NCBI GenBank assembly: GCA_944326725.1
Contig: CALVFA010000045.1
Location: 1-64,000 of the forward strand
DNA: 64,000 nt
Reading direction: 5' to 3'
Origin: an uncultured Elusimicrobiales bacterium
Lineage (GTDB): Bacteria; Elusimicrobiota; Elusimicrobia; Elusimicrobiales; Elusimicrobiaceae
Of the stretch, positions 50,132 through 57,389 are shown piece after piece. Numbering within the stretch: position 1 is the first letter of the stretch; each line of letters begins with the position of its first letter. The notes below the pieces were generated by a model, which saw only the letters and a list, made by a program, of their open reading frames with translations, was not told the DNA's origin and did no database searches. A program made the translations under genes and the position numbers.

Positions 50132-50479
50132 TTATTTGCCTTCCCACACGGCGGCGGCGTTCTCATTCTCCCACAGCTCCAGCGTTTTAAGCGTCAGCCC
50201 CAGCGGTTTTAGGGCGGCGGCGGCTTTGTCAAACAAATACGGGGCCAGATTTTCCGCCGTTGGGTTTTCCAGCAAATCGTTTAAATAGCAGTGGTCCGGC
50301 AACTGCTCATCAAGCAAAGGTTTTAATTGTTTAAAATCCGCCACCATGCCGTTGGCCTGTACGGGGCCTTCTATTAAAAAAACCACTTTCCAAGTGTGGC
50401 CATGCAGATTATGACAAGGGCCGTCATAGTGCGGCAGGCGGTGGGCGGAGCTGAATTTGCGGATAATTTTTAAAAGCAT
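50132..50479 (-). CDS. queD: 6-carboxy-5,6,7,8-tetrahydropterin synthase
   Basis: A 115-residue QueD, converting dihydroneopterin triphosphate to 6-carboxy-tetrahydropterin. Zinc and catalytic residues are canonical: FSSAHRLPHYDGPCHNLHGHTW, with the catalytic Cys four residues before HGH, and the C-terminal LWENE glutamate. Contrast with the divergent paralog at 47685. Starts after the upstream membrane-protein gene by two bases. Confidence 0.95.
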   Translation of the reverse strand: MLLKIIRKFSSAHRLPHYDGPCHNLHGHTWKVVFLIEGPVQANGMVADFKQLKPLLDEQLPDHCYLNDLLENPTAENLAPYLFDKAAAALKPLGLTLKTLELWENENAAAVWEGK

Positions 50480-50481
50480 AG

Positions 50482-51225
50482 TTACCTCTGTTTCTCAGGC
50501 ATAAGATTAAAAATTTGCTGTATGTAAATCATATACAAAATAAACAAACCAAACAGGAAAAGCGGCACTCCCCACCACAGGTTGACCAGCCACAGCGTCA
50601 GCGCCGGCCCCTGCAAAAGCGCCGCCCAGCGCAATACATCAGCCGGGGAAAGTTTGGCGCGTTTCCAGCCGCTCCATAAATAGACGCAGGAGAGCGCTAA
50701 TAAAAAGGAAAACAACAGAAAAAGGCCTAGTGCAAAAGCCGAGCCAAAAAACGCCGCTCCCTGCAAAGTGCCGCGTATGGTGGGTTCATTTTCCTGCAGC
50801 CATTGCTGTGAAAGGGTAGCATTGACCAAGGGGGGCAGAGTTCGGCTTTGCACGCCGCTTACGGAAGGCATGTAAACGCGGTTGCCTGTTACAAAGGCCA
50901 TAATGCGTTTATTTAAAAAATCTTCCTGGGTGGGCGGCTCTTTAGCCTGAGCGTCAAACACAATAGACAAATCAGCCTGGGGAATGGTAACAGATATGGC
51001 GTGGTCCGGCCCGGTAAGGACGCCCTTTTCAAAGGTTACTTCCGGCACGGATTTTAAGAAAACGGGCAGTTCTTGGTGTACTTTTAAGGCAAACCAAATA
51101 TTAAACAGCAACAGCCCCAACAGCCATATGTAGAAAACGAAAAAAGCCGTCCGCCAGGGCCCCAGCGTGCGGAAGCGATGGTACGAGCGAAAAGAAAAAA
51201 CAGACTGTAAATAGACAAAAAGCAT
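50482..51225 (-). CDS. Multi-pass membrane protein, DUF1189-like
   Basis: A protein of about 247 residues with an N-terminal membrane segment (TAFFVFYIWLLGLLLFNIWF), a soluble loop of about 110 residues (SVPEVTFEKGVLTGPDHAIS, SIVFDAQAKEPPTQEDFLNK) and three further membrane segments. This layout resembles the DUF1189 family; function unknown. Start uncertain: the ATG at 51225 gives a sensible N-terminus, a longer frame reaching 51360 runs into repeat DNA. Head of the leftward pterin cluster, with TATACT-like sequence about ten bases before the start. Confidence 0.65.
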   Translation of the reverse strand: MLFVYLQSVFSFRSYHRFRTLGPWRTAFFVFYIWLLGLLLFNIWFALKVHQELPVFLKSVPEVTFEKGVLTGPDHAISVTIPQADLSIVFDAQAKEPPTQEDFLNKRIMAFVTGNRVYMPSVSGVQSRTLPPLVNATLSQQWLQENEPTIRGTLQGAAFFGSAFALGLFLLFSFLLALSCVYLWSGWKRAKLSPADVLRWAALLQGPALTLWLVNLWWGVPLFLFGLFILYMIYIQQIFNLMPEKQR

Positions 51226-51289
51226 ATATAAACATAGTATATAAAAAATTCTTATCCCTAAGAAGAGCTGCCTTTTATACGACAGCTCA

Positions 51290-52020
51290 ATAAGTGTCGG
51301 CGGCAAAGGGGCCGGCAGGTATTGTCCGGGGCAAGCCGGCAAGAGCCAGAGCAGAAACAAGCCAGCGGACTTGCTGGCGGGGCTTGCGGGGTTGGCCAGT
51401 AAACAAGCTGGTTCGCCGGTCTAGTGCCTCATCACACAGCGGCACTTCAATTGCTTTAATAAACAGGTCACTGCGCCGCCGGCCCGGTGTACTGCGCCCT
51501 ACACGGCTCTCCAATTGCTTTAATAAACAGGCCGCTCCTCGGCCGCTCTAGTGCGCCGCCATACAGCGCCCCTCCATTCCTTTTTGAATAGCGAACAGGG
51601 CGTGCCGCTCTCTTTTTAAATAGTAAATAAGTCCCCCGCCGCGGGGCTGAAGTATCGCTAGGTAGGGCTCTCCAGTCCTGCGCCGCGGGTCTGAAGTGCC
51701 GCTAGGCAGAGCTCTCCCGCCTTGCTCCACGGCGATGACACAAACAGTTTGGTTTTATTGACTTCATAGACGTAGGGTTGTCCTGCCCTGCACCGCCATA
51801 CAGTGGCTCTCCATTCCTTTTTGAATAGCAAACAGGGCGTGCCGCTCTCTTTTTAAATAGTAAACAAGCCGCTCGCCGCGGGTCTGAAGTGTTAGTGGGC
51901 GGAACTGTCTTGCCCTGTGCCGGGGCAATAGCGCAGTCTCTTTAGTTTGTTTGTCCTATAGACGCAAAGTTGTCCCACCTTGCTCCGCGGCAATGGCGCA
52001 GATACGGAAGAAGCACCTGA
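51290..52020. repeat. Mosaic repeat locus, about 730 bases without a gene
   Basis: Clearest unit: a 76-base sequence at 51556-51631 repeated at 51793-51868 with few changes (both contain CCATTCCTTTTTGAATAG and GCCGCTCTCTTTTTAAATAG). Also AATTGCTTTAATAAACAGG at 51448 and 51512; GCGGG(T/G)CTGAAGTG-type units near 51640, 51684 and 51879; and an approximately 66-base unit starting TTGCTCC or CCTGTGCC with ATAGACG.A...GTTGTCC near 51720, 51912 and 51979. Spacing is irregular and no ORF has a ribosome site. It separates two divergent genes. Confidence 0.8.
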
Positions 52021-52025
52021 TTTAC

Positions 52026-52031
52026 TAAAAT
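52026..52031 (+). promoter_or_regulatory. -10 box of the MFS gene, six bases before the ATG
   Basis: TAAAAT followed by ATATCT and the start codon; no ribosome site. The identical ATATCT-ATG joint occurs at era. Confidence 0.55.
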
Positions 52032-52037
52032 ATATCT

Positions 52038-53285
52038 ATGAACAACATGCGCCGCGCCATGATTTCGGTTGCCGCAGCCAATGGCTTGCTCCTGTTTGGC
52101 TACGGGCTTTCCTTACCGTTTTTTACTGTTTATTTAATTACCCAGAGAGGGCTTTCTGCCGCTATGGCGGGGCTGGTCATTGCGTTTGCCGCTTTCAGCC
52201 GCAGTTTTGCCAGCGCGCTGGCGGGGGAGCTCTCGGACGCTTTTGGCCGTAAAAGACTTATGCTTTGGGGGCTGGCGCTGGAAATAGCGGTCATGCTGGT
52301 CATGGCTTTGTGCATGCAGTATAAGGCCGCGGTAGGCTGGGTGCTGTTGTTTTATTTTTTGACCACTTTTTTGGGGGCCACGTTCCGCCCGGTTTCCAAT
52401 GCGTGGGTAACCGATAACACCACCCCCAAACAGCGCGTGGAAGCCTTTGGTATTATCCGCGTGGGGGTGAATTTGGGCTGGGCGCTGGGGCCGGCGGCGG
52501 GCGGGTTTTTGGTGCGCTGGTCTTACAGCTATGCTTTCTATCTGACGGCGCTGGCTTTTGCGGCGGGGGTATTTTATTTAAACCGGATTATCCCGGACGA
52601 TTCCGCCTCCGTGCGTGCCGCGCGCCGGCGGCCCCAGTTTGTGTCTTTGGTATTGTCTTTAAAAGACAAACGGCTGGCAAAAATATGTTTATATGTGTTG
52701 CTGATTACGGCGGTCAATTCCCAGCTGGTGGTGGGGCTTTCGGTGCATTGCAATACCTATTTGCATATGCCGGAAAATTATATTGGCTGGTTTTTTACCA
52801 TTAACGGCATGGCGGTGGTTTTGCTGCAGTATCACGCCAGCCGCCTCATGGAGCGTATGCGCCTGACGGCAGCCATGCTGCTGGGGTGCGTGCTGTATGC
52901 GGTGGGGTATGGGTCGGTGGGGTTTTTTGGCAGTTTTACGCCGATTGCGTTTGGGGTGTTGCTGGCGGCGCTGGGAGAGCTGATTGTGGCGCCGGGGGAA
53001 CAAACGCTGGTGTCTAATATCGCCTCTGCGCAGACGCGCGGGCGCTACTTGGGGTTGCTGATGGTGTTTTATAATATGGGCTCTTCTTTAGGCTTTTTTG
53101 CCGCGGGGTGGCTTGGGCAGTATGTGGCCCCGCTTTATTTGCCCGGTCCGTGGCTGATTGTGGGGGCGGTGGCTTTATTGGCCGGGTGGGGGTTCTATGC
53201 GCTTAAAGGAGATTTGACGGCGGAAGAGGACGGCAAATTTGACGCGCCCGCCCCGGCCTCAAAAGGCCCCGCTGCCTTGCAGTAA
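52038..53285 (+). CDS. Major facilitator superfamily transporter
   Basis: A 415-residue inner-membrane transporter with about twelve membrane segments and the MFS loop motif between segments 2 and 3 (GELSDAFGRKRLMLWG near residue 63). Closest in look to drug-efflux or sugar-efflux MFS proteins (TetA/MdtG-like: RPVSNAWVTDNTTPKQRVEA near 116). Substrate unknown. The C-terminus is Ala/Pro-rich. Predicted leaderless. Confidence 0.86.
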   Translation: MNNMRRAMISVAAANGLLLFGYGLSLPFFTVYLITQRGLSAAMAGLVIAFAAFSRSFASALAGELSDAFGRKRLMLWGLALEIAVMLVMALCMQYKAAVGWVLLFYFLTTFLGATFRPVSNAWVTDNTTPKQRVEAFGIIRVGVNLGWALGPAAGGFLVRWSYSYAFYLTALAFAAGVFYLNRIIPDDSASVRAARRRPQFVSLVLSLKDKRLAKICLYVLLITAVNSQLVVGLSVHCNTYLHMPENYIGWFFTINGMAVVLLQYHASRLMERMRLTAAMLLGCVLYAVGYGSVGFFGSFTPIAFGVLLAALGELIVAPGEQTLVSNIASAQTRGRYLGLLMVFYNMGSSLGFFAAGWLGQYVAPLYLPGPWLIVGAVALLAGWGFYALKGDLTAEEDGKFDAPAPASKGPAALQ

Positions 53286-53345
53286 ACCCGGCGGCTTTTG
53301 CGTTGGGAGGCGGATTTATATTACTATTAAAAGAAAGGAGAAACT

Positions 53346-53564
53346 ATGAGAGGAATTGTTTTTGCCGTATTAACCTTGGTGGTGGGCGGACTGATTGCGC
53401 TTGGGCTGGAGTGGCTGGCGGCTTTTCTGCCGGCGCAAATGGCGGGCGCTTTAAACCGCGTTTATGCCATTGGTATTCACCCGCTGTCTTTGCACATCAG
53501 CATTTGCGGAGCTATCGGGCTGGTGCTGGGCTATTTAATCATTTCCAAATTTGTGCGCAAATAA
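53346..53564 (+). CDS. DUF4321 small membrane protein
   Basis: A 72-residue protein with two membrane segments (FAVLTLVVGGLIALGLEWLA and ISICGAIGLVLGYLIISKFV), matching the DUF4321 pattern; family members often sit next to maf as here. Function unknown. AAAGGAG lies six bases before the ATG. It is followed after one base by maf. Confidence 0.8.
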   Translation: MRGIVFAVLTLVVGGLIALGLEWLAAFLPAQMAGALNRVYAIGIHPLSLHISICGAIGLVLGYLIISKFVRK

Positions 53565-53565
53565 T

Positions 53566-54129
53566 ATGAAACTGGTTTTGGCTTCCCGTTCCCCTCGCCG
53601 CATAGAGATACTAAAAGAGCTGGAATTTGCTTTTACGGTTTGCCCGGCGGCAGGGCCGGAGCGTACGCCTTATAAGCGCCCGCATTTAAAGGTGGCGGAT
53701 TTGTCTGCCAAAAAAGCCTTGGAAGTGGCGCAGAAATACCCGGACGCTTTGGTCATCGGCGCCGATACGCTGGTGTTTTGCGGGGGGGAAGTTATCGGCA
53801 AACCCAAAGATGAAAAAGACGCTCTGCGCATTTTGCGCAAGTTAAACGGTGTGTGGCAGACGGTCTATACCGGCGTAACATTGATTCATTTAAAGTCTAA
53901 AAAAATGGTGCGCGGCGTGGCTAAAACCTACTGCAAAGCGCGCACGCTGCCGCTTGCGGAGTTAAAATCTATGGCCGGCAAACATTTAGACAAGGCCGGC
54001 GCTTACGCCGTGCAGGATAAAGACGACCATTTTATAGAAAAAATGCGGGGCAGCCGCAGTAATGTGGTGGGCTTTCCCGTAGAACTGTTTACCCAAATGC
54101 TCAAGGAGTTTAATTATGAAGCAAACTGA
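53566..54129 (+). CDS. maf: Maf-family nucleoside triphosphate pyrophosphatase
   Basis: A 187-residue Maf/YhdE-type house-cleaning pyrophosphatase hydrolysing noncanonical or modified nucleotides. LASRSPRR at the N-terminus, the active-site VIGADTLVFCGGEVIGKPKD near residue 65, and DKAGAYAVQDKD near 145 are typical. The ATG has no strong ribosome site, so it is likely coupled to the DUF4321 gene. Overlaps trxB by 14 bases. Confidence 0.92.
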   Translation: MKLVLASRSPRRIEILKELEFAFTVCPAAGPERTPYKRPHLKVADLSAKKALEVAQKYPDALVIGADTLVFCGGEVIGKPKDEKDALRILRKLNGVWQTVYTGVTLIHLKSKKMVRGVAKTYCKARTLPLAELKSMAGKHLDKAGAYAVQDKDDHFIEKMRGSRSNVVGFPVELFTQMLKEFNYEAN

Positions 54130-55042
54130 TTTGTTAATCATCGGCGCAGGTCCGGCCGGCTGCAGTGCGGCGGTGTATGCTGTACGCGCGGGGCTGAAAA
54201 CTGTGATTGCCGGTGGAGCCATGCCCGGCGGCCAGCTCTTGCAAACCAATGATATTGAAAACTATGCCGGTTTTGTAAACCCGGTGCCCGGTTTTGAACT
54301 GATGGACAATATGCACAAGCAGTGCAAACGGCTGGGGGTAGAAATTACCACCGATGAAATCGTTAAATTGGAAGGGGATAAATCCCCGTTTACCTTAACT
54401 GCCGCCGGAGGGGAGCAGTACCAAGCCGCGGCGGTGGTCATTGCCGCCGGGGCCAGCGCGCGCTGGCTGGGTGTCAAAGGGGAAGAGGCGCTGAAAGGGC
54501 ATGGCGTGTCTGCCTGTGCTACGTGTGACGGATTCTTTTTTAAAGGCAAAGAGGTGATAGTAGTGGGCGGCGGAAATACCGCTTTTGAGGACGCGTTGTT
54601 CCTTTCCCAGTTTTGCCCCAAAGTAACGCTGGTGCACCGCCGCGAAGGTTTCCGCGCCGATGCGGTAACTGTGGAAAAAGTGAAAAATACGCCGGCTATT
54701 TCCATGCGTTTAAATTGCGTGGTGGATGAAGTGCTGGGACAGGAAAGTGTGACCGGGGCCATATTGCGCAATGTGCAAACCCAAGAAAAAACACAAGTGC
54801 CCTGCGCGGGCATTTTTGTGGCGGTGGGTGCGGTGCCGCAAACGGCGTGGCTGAAAGGAAGCGGCGTGGCGCTGGACGAAAGCGGTCTGGTTAAAGTGGA
54901 CGCCCACCAACGCACCAATATAGAAGGCATTTTTGCGGCGGGGGATTGCACGGAAAGTGAATTCCGTCAAGCCTCTGTAGCCGCAGGCAGCGGAGCCAAG
55001 GCCGGCATTTCGGCGGCGGCTTATGTGAATTTACACCGCTGA
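54116..55042 (+). CDS. trxB: Thioredoxin reductase
   Basis: A 308-residue FAD enzyme passing electrons from NADPH to thioredoxin. GAGPAGCSAA near residue 10 binds FAD, the redox-active CATCDG is near 136, GGGNTAFEDALFL near 153 binds NADPH, and GIFAAGDC near 275 is the second FAD motif. AAGGAG lies seven bases before the ATG inside the end of maf. In the NADP motif GGGNTAFE replaces the more common GGGDSAVE. A strong terminator follows. Confidence 0.95.
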   Translation: MKQTDLLIIGAGPAGCSAAVYAVRAGLKTVIAGGAMPGGQLLQTNDIENYAGFVNPVPGFELMDNMHKQCKRLGVEITTDEIVKLEGDKSPFTLTAAGGEQYQAAAVVIAAGASARWLGVKGEEALKGHGVSACATCDGFFFKGKEVIVVGGGNTAFEDALFLSQFCPKVTLVHRREGFRADAVTVEKVKNTPAISMRLNCVVDEVLGQESVTGAILRNVQTQEKTQVPCAGIFVAVGAVPQTAWLKGSGVALDESGLVKVDAHQRTNIEGIFAAGDCTESEFRQASVAAGSGAKAGISAAAYVNLHR

Positions 55043-55059
55043 TAAAGGCTTGTTTTTTT

Positions 55060-55088
55060 AACCGCCCGGACCGCCGGGCGGTTTTTTT
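55060..55088 (+). terminator. Intrinsic terminator after trxB
   Basis: CCGCCCGG (55062-55069) pairs with CCGGGCGG (55074-55081), followed by T7. Confidence 0.9.
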
Positions 55089-55452
55089 GTGTTTTGAAAG
55101 CGCCGGCGGGGCCCGTATCTTGAAATATTGGCAGGCGGTGGGTAGCCTCCGTTTTTAGAAGCCCGGCGGCTCGGGCAGTGCAGGCCGCGGCGTGTTTGCT
55201 AGCACAAAATTTTTAAAATTATTTGCCGCGTAAGCGGTGGGGACCGAGTATTTGGAGAACAGCTCTAGGGGCAGAAAAAACAACTTTCGCGGCGGTGGCT
55301 GGCCCGGAGCCGAGAGCGGGGAACAAAAGCGGCAACTTTTGAAAACACGGCGGGGCTGATAGAGCGTTTGCATTCGGGCCAGCGTTTGGAACAGAGCAAA
55401 AAAACGGGCCGCTTGCCTATCAAAAATGCTACCATTCGGAAAAGGAGGGTTT
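55089..55452. other. Intergenic region of about 360 bases, no gene seen
   Basis: GC-rich, with one AT-rich island near 55205-55225. Short frames on the minus strand have no ribosome site. Near the right end TG-C-TACCAT (55427-55435) is a possible extended -10 for the next gene. No repeat shared with the rest of the window. Confidence 0.5.
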
Positions 55453-55959
55453 ATGAAAGAAATGGAATTTGATGAACAGGCCCGTCAGGTGCTGCAGATT
55501 TTGCGCCAAGGCGCTTTCTTGACCACTTGTGCTGCAGAACAGACCAATACAATGACTATTGGCTGGGGGTATTTGGGCTGGGCGTGGCGCAAACCGGTGT
55601 TTGCCGTCATGGTGCGCCACAACCGTTTTACGCATGAATTGTTGGAGAAAAACGGGGAATTTACTGTTACCCTGCCGCAAGAAGATATGAGCAAGGAGCT
55701 GGCTTTCTGCGGCACTAAATCCGGACGGAACACCGATAAAATCAAAGCCTGTGATTTCAGCTTAATCCCAGGCAAGACCGTTTCCGTGCCGCTGATTGTG
55801 TGCAAAGCTTTGCAATATGAGTGCAAAGTGGTGGGTAAGACGGAAATGACCCCTGCCGGCATGGAAGAGGCGCAGTTTAAACAATGGTATGATAAAGTGC
55901 CCGGCGATTATCATACTTTTTACTTTGGGGAGATTACGGCCTCTTATATTACCCAATAG
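55453..55959 (+). CDS. Flavin reductase-like (FMN-binding split barrel) protein
   Basis: A 168-residue member of the DIM6/NTAB flavoprotein fold, which binds FMN as a dimer and reduces flavins or acts as a small oxidoreductase. TIGWGYLGWAWRKPVFAVMV near residue 36 and FTVTLPQEDMSKELAFCGTK near 74 are the family landmarks. AAAGGAGG lies four bases before the ATG. Single-gene unit closed by a terminator. Partner unknown. Confidence 0.83.
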   Translation: MKEMEFDEQARQVLQILRQGAFLTTCAAEQTNTMTIGWGYLGWAWRKPVFAVMVRHNRFTHELLEKNGEFTVTLPQEDMSKELAFCGTKSGRNTDKIKACDFSLIPGKTVSVPLIVCKALQYECKVVGKTEMTPAGMEEAQFKQWYDKVPGDYHTFYFGEITASYITQ

Positions 55960-56003
55960 ACAGCCAGCCGGCTGGCAGAGCCCCTGTCAAGATATGAAGT
56001 ATT

Positions 56004-56030
56004 TAAACCCGCTTTTACGGCGGGTTTTTT
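56004..56030 (+). terminator. Intrinsic terminator of the flavin reductase-like gene
   Basis: AACCCGC (56006-56012) pairs with GCGGGTT (56020-56026), followed by T6. Confidence 0.85.
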
Positions 56031-56047
56031 GTTGCAGGAAGGGCACC

Positions 56048-56076
56048 TTGGCAGGTTATGTCGTTTTTACTATAAT
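56048..56076 (+). promoter_or_regulatory. Strong promoter of the free-standing 56-kb transcript
   Basis: TTGGCA (56048-56053), 17-base spacer, perfect TATAAT (56071-56076). One of the closest matches to consensus in the window, yet followed by no gene of ordinary size before a terminator. Confidence 0.8.
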
Positions 56077-56106
56077 AAACACGGAGATGTATAAACGGAG
56101 GAACCC

Positions 56107-56265
56107 ATGCCGCAGCTGCTAAACAGTCAGGCAAATGTCTGCCCGCCGGGCCGGAAAAAGACGTCCAGGGCGGGAGGTTTTTTGTCGTATGCAAGAAGGG
56201 GTCGTTGTCTTTTTCCGTTGCAAACATTTCTTTCTTTGTTTTTCTCTATCATCTTTTTCAATTAG
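56107..56265 (+). CDS. Possible 52-residue small protein
   Basis: An ATG frame with GGAGG five bases upstream, starting MPQLLNSQANVCPPGRKK and ending in a hydrophobic stretch (FLSLFFSIIFF) after an Arg-rich middle. It lies wholly inside the candidate RNA unit. The ribosome site is good, but long-range base pairing through the frame argues that RNA structure is the main product. Both may be true, as in dual-function RNAs or leader peptides. Confidence 0.3.
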   Translation: MPQLLNSQANVCPPGRKKTSRAGGFLSYARRGRCLFPLQTFLSLFFSIIFFN

Positions 56266-56274
56266 TTATATATA

Positions 56275-56318
56275 GGGCCAAAAGTCCAGCCAGTATGGGA
56301 CCTTTGGCCCTTTTGTTT
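56275..56318 (+). terminator. Terminator of the 56-kb transcript
   Basis: GGGCCAAA (56275-56282) pairs with TTTGGCCC (56303-56310), extended inward by GTCC/GGAC around one mismatch, then TTTTGTTT. Confidence 0.88.
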
Positions 56319-56360
56319 GCTGTAGGAAAAAGACAGAATGTAATAAACTAACACAGGGGC

Positions 56361-57371
56361 ATGTTTAATCATATGACTAAATTTCTTTCTCTGTTTCTAA
56401 GTTGCTCTTTGTTGTTTTCCACGGTTGTTCCTTCTTACGGGCAGGCCTTGGCTGGCCCCCGCCGCCCGCTTATGTCTTATGCTGCCTCTGATGAAATGTT
56501 TTTTCCAAGCTATGGGGCGGATTCTTATGTCTTATCTGCAGAACAGAATATGGCGTTTACCCAAGCTTTTGAGCAGGCCCAGTTCCGTTTTTACTCGCAG
56601 GACTTGACTCAATTGAGAGAAAAAGTAAACGCGGCAGTGTCGGTGTTGACAGAGAGCCAAGAGCCAGATGATTATGAGTGGTTTAAAGAGTATTATACGG
56701 AAACATTGAGATCGACTTTTGAGATGTCCTTGTCGTTGGCCCGCAGTGCAGAAGAAAAGGAAACATTAAGAAAAGTGTATGAAAGCCAAACTTCAGAATC
56801 TTCTGTTAGAGAAATGTATGAGAAATTTTGGAATGGTGCAACGCAGCCGACTGCCGGACAGGGAGAGCAATACATCAAAGACTTGGGCCGCCAAATCTAT
56901 GAAAAGGGAAAGAGAAATTATCAATCAGTATTAGATTTGATCGAAGAGGCATTGCCTGTGTTTGCTTCTGCGGGATTATTGGATCCGGGAGTCAAAAAGT
57001 GGGCCGCCGGTGTTTTGCGTCAAGAAGTACGCAGTCGTATGTCTAGCTGTGAGGCGTTGGGTTGGGTGCCGGGGCTGTTGGGCCGACAGGATAAAAAAGC
57101 ACAAGAGTGTGAGTCTGTTTTAAAAAGCGCCAGCGCTTTAATTGTATTGGGAGAAAACGGCAACAGTCAAGACGCCCGAGTAATAAGTGATCTGTTAAAA
57201 ACAGGCCACAACGGCATTTTAGGCCCTTCAGTAATTATATTGACGGGGACGGGCTTGCTGGCCATGGGGGCAGAAGATTTATTGGTGGCTGTTTTAAGCG
57301 AAGTGGCCAGGCAACAGCCGCGGATAGGGATTTTAGGCAGGGATTTTTCTTTTATCAGCATACAGGACTAG
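56361..57371 (+). CDS. Large secreted protein, N-terminal part, ended by an in-frame TAG
   Basis: A 336-residue product with a signal peptide (TKFLSLFLSCSLLFSTVVPS, mature end near YGQA) and a helical part with LTQLREKVNAAVSVLTESQE and LRKVYESQTSESSVREMYEK; no family recognised. It stops at TAG (57369-57371), and the same frame then stays open for 732 codons into the next entry, so this is almost certainly the front of one gene of about 1,069 codons. TTTGCT (56316-56321), 17 bases, TGTAAT (56339-56344) is a possible promoter. An ATG four codons downstream is an alternative start; neither has a well-spaced ribosome site. Confidence 0.7.
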   Translation: MFNHMTKFLSLFLSCSLLFSTVVPSYGQALAGPRRPLMSYAASDEMFFPSYGADSYVLSAEQNMAFTQAFEQAQFRFYSQDLTQLREKVNAAVSVLTESQEPDDYEWFKEYYTETLRSTFEMSLSLARSAEEKETLRKVYESQTSESSVREMYEKFWNGATQPTAGQGEQYIKDLGRQIYEKGKRNYQSVLDLIEEALPVFASAGLLDPGVKKWAAGVLRQEVRSRMSSCEALGWVPGLLGRQDKKAQECESVLKSASALIVLGENGNSQDARVISDLLKTGHNGILGPSVIILTGTGLLAMGAEDLLVAVLSEVARQQPRIGILGRDFSFISIQD

Positions 57372-57389
57372 GTAAAAGCGGTTAAATCT

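Larger units (their letters stand above)
56083..56318 (+). ncRNA. Candidate structured RNA or short mRNA, about 235 bases
   Basis: Bounded by the promoter at 56048 and a strong terminator at 56275. Structure seen: an 11-base perfect long-range pair, CGGAAAAAGAC (56152-56162) with GTCTTTTTCCG (56207-56217), enclosed by AAATGT (56133-56138) with ACATTT (56224-56229). A competing pair, CCCGCC (56142-56147) with GGCGGG (56169-56174), crosses the 11-base stem and is followed closely by T6 (56178-56183), so it could be a pseudoknot or an attenuator/antiterminator switch. No match to tmRNA, SRP RNA, RNase P or 6S RNA is recognised. A 52-codon frame lies within it. Confidence 0.5.

Noticed and set aside
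51420-52000. CRISPR array
   Set aside because: Repeats are of several kinds, of unequal length and irregular spacing; no cas gene is near.
57369-57371. Reassignment of TAG to an amino acid in this genome
   Set aside because: TAG is the natural stop of rsmA, tsaC, xth, the acyl-CoA synthetase and others, whose C-termini end where expected.
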